NCBI GenBank assembly: GCA_903915565.1
Contig: CAIWTG010000144.1
Coordinates: forward strand, 1 to 12,107
Source: an uncultured Chloroflexota bacterium
Lineage (GTDB): Bacteria; Chloroflexota; Dehalococcoidia; Dehalococcoidales; RBG-16-60-22
Direction of reading: 5' to 3'
DNA: 12,107 nucleotides
Of this stretch, positions 7,195 to 12,107 are shown in pieces. Within the stretch, counting starts at the first letter, position 1. Each line of letters begins with the position of its first letter. The notes beneath the pieces were generated by a model. The model was given only the letters and a program-made list of their open reading frames with translations. It was not told the DNA's origin and ran no database searches. Both the position numbers and the translations under genes were made by a program.

Positions 7195-7200
7195 AAAAAG

Positions 7201-8121
7201 TTGTTTAAATCTGTCACAAAATGGTTATTACCCCTGGCGCTAGTAATGGTAGCTGTCTTAACATTGACAGGTTGTAGCAGCGCCGCAACAACTGTTACCA
7301 ACTCAACTACCACATCCTCACTATCTGGTTCATTCAAAGTCATCGGTTCTAACACCATCACGCCCCTAAGTTCTTTGTGGGCAGAAGACTTCATGAATGC
7401 TAACCCCCAGGTTAGCATTGCTGTTAGCGGTCCCGGCTCGGGCGTCGGTATCGCCGACCTTATCGACGGCACTACGGACATCTGTCAGGCTTCTCGTGCG
7501 ATTACATCGGCAGAAATCACCCAGGCCAACGCCAAGGGAGTTCACCCTTACGAAATCCAGGTTGCTACGGACGCTTTATCCGTCGTCGTCAATCCGGCTA
7601 ACCTCGTTAACTCACTGACCTTCGCCCAGCTTTCGGCGATATACACCAACCAGATAACCAACTGGAAAGAGGTAGGCGGCAACGATGCGCCGATAGTCGT
7701 CTTCTCACGCGATAACAATTCCGGTACCTTCACCTACTTCCTGGAAACTGTGGTTCAGATGGCCGGTATGACCACGGCTAACAAGACGCTGCAATACGGC
7801 GGTAAGGTGCTAATGCTACCTTCAACCGAAGAAGGCATCTCCCAGGTAGGCAGCAATCCTAACGCCATCTTCTACTCCGGGCTGGGCTATCTGAACAATA
7901 CAGTAAAAGCCCTGGGCATCAAGAAAACCGCATCCGACACGGCGGTAAAACCCAGTGTGGAAACCGCTTTGAACAATACCTATCCTATCTCCCGTCCCTT
8001 GTTCTTCTACACCAACGGCGCTCCCACGGGTGTTATCAAGGCTTTCATCGATTACTGCCTCTCGACTGCTGGACAGCAAACTGTGCTAACCGCTGGTTTC
8101 GTACCGCTGGCTAAGAAATAA
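7201..8121 (+). CDS. pstS: Phosphate ABC transporter substrate-binding lipoprotein PstS
   Basis: This is the high-affinity phosphate-binding component of the Pst transporter, 306 residues, anchored outside the membrane. The N-terminus has a basic stretch, a hydrophobic core and the lipobox LTGC, so Cys25 is the predicted lipidated residue after signal peptidase II cleavage. A Ser/Thr-rich linker (about 26-43) follows. The PBP-like fold shows phosphate-contact segments GSNTITPL (49-56), SGPGSGVG (76-83) and SRDNNSGT (169-176), plus the family's ITNWKEVGG. Starts with TTG. It lies 23 bases after mgsA and 21 before pstC. A lipoprotein rather than a free periplasmic form suggests a single-membrane (monoderm) envelope, though this is not decisive. 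Confidence 0.95.
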   Translation: MFKSVTKWLLPLALVMVAVLTLTGCSSAATTVTNSTTTSSLSGSFKVIGSNTITPLSSLWAEDFMNANPQVSIAVSGPGSGVGIADLIDGTTDICQASRAITSAEITQANAKGVHPYEIQVATDALSVVVNPANLVNSLTFAQLSAIYTNQITNWKEVGGNDAPIVVFSRDNNSGTFTYFLETVVQMAGMTTANKTLQYGGKVLMLPSTEEGISQVGSNPNAIFYSGLGYLNNTVKALGIKKTASDTAVKPSVETALNNTYPISRPLFFYTNGAPTGVIKAFIDYCLSTAGQQTVLTAGFVPLAKK

Positions 8122-8142
8122 AGTGTGAGATAAAATAAATAC

Positions 8143-9087
8143 ATGACCCAAACAACAAATCCTTCCTCCCCTACCGCCGCTGAAGTTCCCAGCCGGGGGC
8201 TTAAGCGGCGGCTACGGTTGGGAGAGAGGGTTATCGAAGGCTGGATATTCCTGGCAGGACTGCTGGCGATAGTAGTCCTGCTGGGCATAATCTTTATTTT
8301 GCTTAAAGAGGGTCTGCCCGTGTTTGCCAACACCAATCCCTGGGACTTCCTCTTTGGCACGCACTGGTATCCTAATGCCGACCCGTCGGTTTTTGGCATT
8401 GCGCCTTTCTTAGTGTCCACTTTGATGATTACACTCATCTCGACAATCATCGCTGTGCCTGTCGGTGTGGCTTGCGCCGCTTATCTATCGGAAGTAGCAC
8501 CGCCTAAAGTCGCCGAGACAGTGAAGCCTATTATTGAGATATTGGCCGGTATTCCGTCGGTAATGATGGGGTTTATCGGGCTGGCGCTGCTTTCACCCTT
8601 CGTCCAGAGCCTGTTTCACCTGAATACCGGCTTGTGCGGCTTAACCGCCGCGATTATGCTTTCATTAATGAGTTTGCCGATAATCGTCAGCGTTTCCGAA
8701 GATGCCCTCCACGCTGTACCTCGTGAGTTTAAAGAGGCATCTTACGCCTTGGGGGCAACGAAATGGGAGACGATATGGCACGTATGCATCCCCGCGGCGC
8801 TTTCCGGTATCGCCGCCGCCATCATGCTAGGAGTAGGACGAGCGATAGGCGAGACGATGACGGTTTTAATGGTTGCCGGTAATGCTCTGGCAGTACCTGC
8901 CTCACCAGTCGACCCAATGACCACGATGACAGCAGCAATCGCTAACAGCATTGGCAATGCAGTTCGGGGTGGAGTACAATACCAAGCCATCTTTGCCATC
9001 GGACTGATACTATTTATTTTAACGCTCGGAGTAAACATCATCGCCGAGAGGGTTCTGGAACGGCAGAAGAGGAAATTTTCGAGGTAA
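8143..9087 (+). CDS. pstC: Phosphate ABC transporter permease PstC
   Basis: One of the two inner-membrane channel subunits, 314 residues, usual length. A hydrophilic, Arg-rich N-terminal tail (about 1-30) precedes the first membrane helix (about 35-58), and about five further hydrophobic segments follow the characteristic PWDFLFGTHWYP loop. The ATPase-contacting EAA loop is intact (EASYALGATKWETIWHV, from Glu198), followed by GVGRAIGETMTV, typical of PstC. No good Shine-Dalgarno sequence stands before the ATG, so translation may depend on coupling with pstS. pstA starts six bases after the stop codon. Confidence 0.95.
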   Translation: MTQTTNPSSPTAAEVPSRGLKRRLRLGERVIEGWIFLAGLLAIVVLLGIIFILLKEGLPVFANTNPWDFLFGTHWYPNADPSVFGIAPFLVSTLMITLISTIIAVPVGVACAAYLSEVAPPKVAETVKPIIEILAGIPSVMMGFIGLALLSPFVQSLFHLNTGLCGLTAAIMLSLMSLPIIVSVSEDALHAVPREFKEASYALGATKWETIWHVCIPAALSGIAAAIMLGVGRAIGETMTVLMVAGNALAVPASPVDPMTTMTAAIANSIGNAVRGGVQYQAIFAIGLILFILTLGVNIIAERVLERQKRKFSR

Positions 9088-9093
9088 TGACTA

Positions 9094-9945
9094 ATGACAA
9101 CATATAGCTCGCGTAAAATAACGCAGCGCACCGCTTTTACTTTCCTGACACTGGCGACGGTTATTACTGTAGTACCGGTACTGTTTATTATTATTTATAC
9201 CATCGTTAAAGGAGGCGGCGCATTAACCTGGGACTTTCTGGTACAGTTCCCGTCGCAAGCAGGTAAAGCCGGCGGTATTTTACCTGCCATTATCGGCACC
9301 TTTTACCTTATGCTTGGCACACTGGTCTTCGCTCTGCCGATAGGTGTGCTAGCAGGGATTTATCTGACAGAGTATGCCAAAGATAACTGGCTGACCCGTC
9401 TAATCAATTTAGCTATCATCAACCTGGCGGGTGTACCGAGCATCGTCTTCGGGCTATTTGGTTTGAGTGTTTTTGTGATGGCTTTCCACTTCGGGTTATC
9501 ACTGCTGGCAGCCAGTCTGACTCTAGCCTGTCAGGCATTGGCGATGGTCATTACCACATCGCGGGAGGCATTACTATCCGTACCGCGAGAATATAGAGAA
9601 GGCAGCCTGGCTATCGGCGTCACCAGGTGGCAGACGGTGCGGCATATCGTCTTGCCGCAGGCTATGCCGGGTATCATTACCGGGGCGGTTTTAGCCATCA
9701 GCCGCGCCGCCGGCGAAACTGCGCCAATACTAATAGTAGGGGCGGCTTTTTTGCTGCCAGCTCTGCCGACATCACCTCTCGACCAGTTTATGGCGCTGCC
9801 TTACCATCTTTACACGGTTTCTGCTCATGTTCCCAATATGCCCAAGGAAACGGTTTGGGGCGTAGCGCTGGTGCTGCTAATCGTGGTGCTTTCTTTCGAT
9901 ATTCTGGCGGCAGCTATCAGAATCAAAACAAGAATGAGGAAATAG
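9094..9945 (+). CDS. pstA: Phosphate ABC transporter permease PstA
   Basis: Second membrane channel subunit of Pst, 283 residues, about six hydrophobic helices. The first helix (about 14-38) is followed by the TWDFLVQFP loop, the counterpart of the PstC loop. The EAA motif reads [20 protein letters not shown] (from Glu169), and [15 protein letters not shown] is the PstA hallmark. GAGG at 9081-9084, in the last codons of pstC, is the likely ribosome binding site, about nine bases from the ATG. A nearer ATG at 9087 is out of frame. The stop codon is two bases before pstB. Confidence 0.95.
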   Translation: MTTYSSRKITQRTAFTFLTLATVITVVPVLFIIIYTIVKGGGALTWDFLVQFPSQAGKAGGILPAIIGTFYLMLGTLVFALPIGVLAGIYLTEYAKDNWLTRLINLAIINLAGVPSIVFGLFGLSVFVMAFHFGLSLLAASLTLACQALAMVITTSREALLSVPREYREGSLAIGVTRWQTVRHIVLPQAMPGIITGAVLAISRAAGETAPILIVGAAFLLPALPTSPLDQFMALPYHLYTVSAHVPNMPKETVWGVALVLLIVVLSFDILAAAIRIKTRMRK

Positions 9946-9947
9946 CT

Positions 9948-10769
9948 ATGAGTATAAATCTTAACGTTCCAGAGATGTCAAACAAACCCATTGATAAATG
10001 CGTTACCAAGCTTAAGGTGGAAAACGCCAGTCTTTATTATGGTTCTTTCCAGGCGCTGCGTAAAATAACGCTGGAAATACCGTCTTGCGCCATCACGGCT
10101 ATCATCGGGCCATCTGGTTGCGGTAAGTCAACACTGTTGCGTCTTTTTAATCGCATGAACGACCTTATCTCTGGGGTTAAAGTAGAGGGAAATGTTGAGC
10201 TGGATGGAATTTCTATCTACGATTCGAAAATAGATGTTACGGAGCTTAGAAAAAGGGTGGGGATGGTCTTTCAGAAGCCCAATCCCTTCCCAATGTCGGT
10301 AACTGAAAACGTAGCTTTCGGCCCTAAGCGGCACGGCGTTAAAAACCGCGGCGAGCTGGATGAAATTGTGGAAAAAAGTCTAAAGCAGGCGGCGCTCTGG
10401 GACGAAGTGAAAGATAAGCTGGGGCAGTCCGGGCTGGCACTTTCCGGCGGTCAGCAGCAGCGACTCTGTATCGCGCGGGTGCTGGCGGTGGAGCCGGAAG
10501 TTATTTTAATGGACGAGCCTTGCAGTGCCCTCGACCCGGTAGCAACATTAAAAATCGAAGATTTAATGCGGAATCTAGCCGCGGACTACACGATCATTAT
10601 CGTCACCCACAACATGCAGCAGGCGGCGCGCGTATCGGATACGGCCGCTTTTATGATGATGGAGTCGGACAGGGCGGGGGTCCTGGTAGAATACGGCCCC
10701 ACCGCCCAGCTCTTTACCAACCCTAAAGACAAACGCACGGAAGACTATATCACCGGGCGCTTCGGTTAA
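9948..10769 (+). CDS. pstB: Phosphate ABC transporter ATPase PstB
   Basis: ATP-hydrolysing subunit on the cytoplasmic face of the Pst transporter, 273 residues. Motifs in order: Walker [10 protein letters not shown] (54-62), Q-loop [10 protein letters not shown], signature LSGGQQQR, Walker B VILMDEP, D-loop SALD and H-loop [17 protein letters not shown] and the closing DYITGRFG are characteristic of PstB. The frame is open much further upstream, into pstA, but ATG 9948 is chosen because GAGGA (9935-9939) lies eight bases before it and the PstB-like sequence begins there. The N-terminal extension before [10 protein letters not shown] is somewhat long; Met10 is a possible alternative start. Confidence 0.96.
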   Translation: MSINLNVPEMSNKPIDKCVTKLKVENASLYYGSFQALRKITLEIPSCAITAIIGPSGCGKSTLLRLFNRMNDLISGVKVEGNVELDGISIYDSKIDVTELRKRVGMVFQKPNPFPMSVTENVAFGPKRHGVKNRGELDEIVEKSLKQAALWDEVKDKLGQSGLALSGGQQQRLCIARVLAVEPEVILMDEPCSALDPVATLKIEDLMRNLAADYTIIIVTHNMQQAARVSDTAAFMMMESDRAGVLVEYGPTAQLFTNPKDKRTEDYITGRFG

Positions 10770-10773
10770 CCTT

Positions 10774-10780
10774 AAGGAGG
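10774..10780 (+). promoter_or_regulatory. Strong Shine-Dalgarno of phoU
   Basis: AAGGAGG lies five bases before the phoU ATG. It is the best match to the anti-Shine-Dalgarno sequence among the genes of this operon, so phoU may be translated strongly relative to pstC, which lacks a clear site. Confidence 0.75.
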
Positions 10781-10785
10781 ATTGC

Positions 10786-11454
10786 ATGGAAACGAGGACG
10801 GCATTTCACAAGCATTTAAGAGATATCCAGGACGAAATCCTGGTGATGGGCAGCATGGTGTGTAAAGCGATATCCAGTTCTATTGATGCGCTGAAAAACC
10901 GCGACCTTAACTTGGCGGAGCAGGTCATCAACGAAGACCGCCGGATAAACCATAAGCGGTTTGAAATTGAAGAAAAGTGCGTCGAACTTATCGCTACACA
11001 GCAGCCGATGGCCAGCGACCTGCGCATTATTTTGGCGGTATTGAATATCGTCTCCGAAGTAGAGCGCATCGGCGACTACGCGGAAGGTATTGCCAAAATC
11101 GCCATTATGATTGGCGACGAACCCCCGTTAAAGCCGCTTATCGATATTCCACGCATGGCGGAGCAGACCATTGATATGCTGCGGCGTAGTCTGGATGCCT
11201 TTGTCAGCCGCGACGCTGAAGCCGCCAGAAAAATCAGTGCCGAAGATGATACCGTTGACCAGCTTTATGACCAGGTCTTTAGAGAGCTGCTCACCTTTAT
11301 GGCCGAAGACCCTAAAACCATCACCCGCGCCACTCGCCTTATCTGGGTGGCGCATAACCTTGAACGCGCCGCCGATAGAGTCACCAATATCTGCGAGCGG
11401 GTAGTTTTCGTGGTTACCGGCAAAATGGAAGAGATTGGGGCTTCTAAATACTAA
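10786..11454 (+). CDS. phoU: Phosphate signalling protein PhoU
   Basis: Cytoplasmic helical protein of 222 residues with two PhoU three-helix repeats (about 15-105 and 115-210). It links the Pst transporter to PhoR, keeping the kinase inactive when phosphate is ample. The two metal-binding E-x2-R-x2-D signatures are present: EVERIGDYAEG (Glu93, Arg94, Asp97) and NLERAADRVTNI (Glu193, Arg194, Asp197, Asn201). Length matches the family (215-240). As last gene of the operon it starts 16 bases after pstB and would be induced with it, giving negative feedback on PhoR. Confidence 0.95.
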   Translation: METRTAFHKHLRDIQDEILVMGSMVCKAISSSIDALKNRDLNLAEQVINEDRRINHKRFEIEEKCVELIATQQPMASDLRIILAVLNIVSEVERIGDYAEGIAKIAIMIGDEPPLKPLIDIPRMAEQTIDMLRRSLDAFVSRDAEAARKISAEDDTVDQLYDQVFRELLTFMAEDPKTITRATRLIWVAHNLERAADRVTNICERVVFVVTGKMEEIGASKY

Positions 11455-11499
11455 AGAACTCTTTATCCCTCCAATATTCCGAATAGAAACTTAATTATC

Positions 11500-11517
11500 A
11501 AGGCCTGCCTTTTTCTT
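11500..11517 (+). terminator. Weak candidate terminator after phoU
   Basis: AAGG (11500-11503) and CCTT (11508-11511) form a four-base stem around loop CCTG, and the T-rich stretch runs to 11517. It lies 45 bases after the phoU stop codon. The stem is short, so termination may be partial. Confidence 0.3.
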
Positions 11518-11550
11518 AGTTTATGCGTCTCTTTGTCGCTATGTAACATG

Positions 11551-11579
11551 TTCGTAATATATCACCGATAGTATATAAA
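11551..11579 (+). promoter_or_regulatory. Candidate amt promoter
   Basis: A -10-like TATAAA (11574-11579, five of six) has a poor -35-like TTCGTA (11551-11556) 17 bases upstream. The predicted start near 11586 leaves a leader of about 20 bases that holds the ribosome binding site. The surrounding sequence is very AT-rich, so alternative -10 positions exist. No clear NtcA, GlnR or Pho-type site was recognised. Confidence 0.35.
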
Positions 11580-11605
11580 GATATCGTATAAACTGGAGGT
11601 TACTT

Positions 11606-12107
11606 GTGGCTATCAATCAAGCTGATACTGTTTGGATTCTTATTTCTTCCGCTCTGGTGATGTTGATGACGCCTGGTGTTGCCCTTTTTTACGGGGGCAT
11701 GGTGCGGCGAAAAAATCTGCTTTCCACCATGATGATGAGCTTTGCCTGCTTGGGCCTGGTAGGTTTGCTCTGGGTTCTTTATAGCTACAGCTTAAGCTTT
11801 GGTTCCGACCATGGCGGGTTTATCGGAGGATTTGACTTCCTCGGGTTGAATAATGTAGGGCAGCAGCCTTCGGCCATTTATGCCACTACGGTTCCGCATC
11901 TGGGCTTTATGATATTTCAAGCGATGTTTGCCATTATTACCGTGGCATTAATTTCCGGCGCGGTTGTGGAAAGGATAAAATTCGGCGCCCTGCTGATATT
12001 CTCCGTGCTATGGTTGACGTTAGTATATAGTCCGGTAACGCATTGGGTGTGGGGTAGCGGAGGCTGGCTGGCTAACCTCGGGGTTCTGGATTTCGCCGGC
12101 GGCTCGG
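11606..12107 (+). CDS. amt: Ammonium transporter Amt, 3'-truncated by window edge
   Basis: First 167 codons of an Amt/MEP/Rh-family ammonium channel, an integral membrane protein usually of about 400-460 residues. The start is GTG at 11606, supported by GGAGG (11595-11599) six bases upstream. The translation begins MAINQADTVW and has the family's TPGVALFYGGMVRRKN in the first helix. FQAMFAIITVALISGA aligns with the helix of AmtB Phe107, SPVTHWVWGSGGWL carries the equivalent of Trp148, and LDFAGG the equivalent of Asp160. The two pore histidines lie at or beyond the window end. There is no cleavable signal peptide, as in many short-N-terminus Amts. It may have its own promoter; a glnK/glnB partner, if present, would be downstream of the window. 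Confidence 0.93.
   Translation, partial: MAINQADTVWILISSALVMLMTPGVALFYGGMVRRKNLLSTMMMSFACLGLVGLLWVLYSYSLSFGSDHGGFIGGFDFLGLNNVGQQPSAIYATTVPHLGFMIFQAMFAIITVALISGAVVERIKFGALLIFSVLWLTLVYSPVTHWVWGSGGWLANLGVLDFAGGS

Noticed and set aside
9627..9947. A 107-codon upstream extension of the pstB frame overlapping pstA
   Set aside because: The extension matches nothing in PstB, overlaps well-conserved PstA sequence in another frame, and a ribosome binding site supports ATG 9948.

Overview
The window looks like chromosome from an anaerobic bacterium of moderate G+C content. It carries one complete phosphate-starvation (Pho) locus beside a small accessory-looking stretch. An oxygen-sensitive tungsten/molybdenum aldehyde oxidoreductase, TTG and GTG starts, a Gram-positive-type TTAAC Pho box and a near-leaderless response-regulator gene would all suit an anaerobic Chloroflexota (Dehalococcoidia-like) or Firmicutes-like organism. 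That placement is inference; no rRNA or tRNA gene is present to settle it.

Left part (1-4182): the 3' portion of an aldehyde:ferredoxin oxidoreductase-family gene (start lies off the window) converges on a small cupin gene on the minus strand. A 271-base divergent intergenic region follows, then a 465-codon gene of the L-fucose/L-arabinose isomerase-like family. That gene is bracketed by two diverged copies of a 38-base motif that resembles the T-arm and CCA end of a tRNA or tmRNA.

Centre and right (4183-11454): phoB-phoR (OmpR-family regulator and membrane sensor kinase) come first, then a strong candidate Pho box of four hexamers at exact 11-base spacing with a -10 placed as in PhoB-dependent promoters. 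Downstream is a tight six-gene run: mgsA (methylglyoxal synthase), pstS, pstC, pstA, pstB and phoU. PstS captures phosphate outside the membrane, PstC/PstA form the channel, PstB supplies ATP hydrolysis, and PhoU links the transporter to PhoR. The unusual member is mgsA as first gene. Its enzyme releases inorganic phosphate from dihydroxyacetone phosphate and, in characterised members, is inhibited by phosphate, so the operon appears to pair phosphate import with internal phosphate release.

Right edge (11455-12107): a 151-base intergenic region with a weak terminator candidate and promoter, then the first 167 codons of an Amt-type ammonium transporter running off the window.
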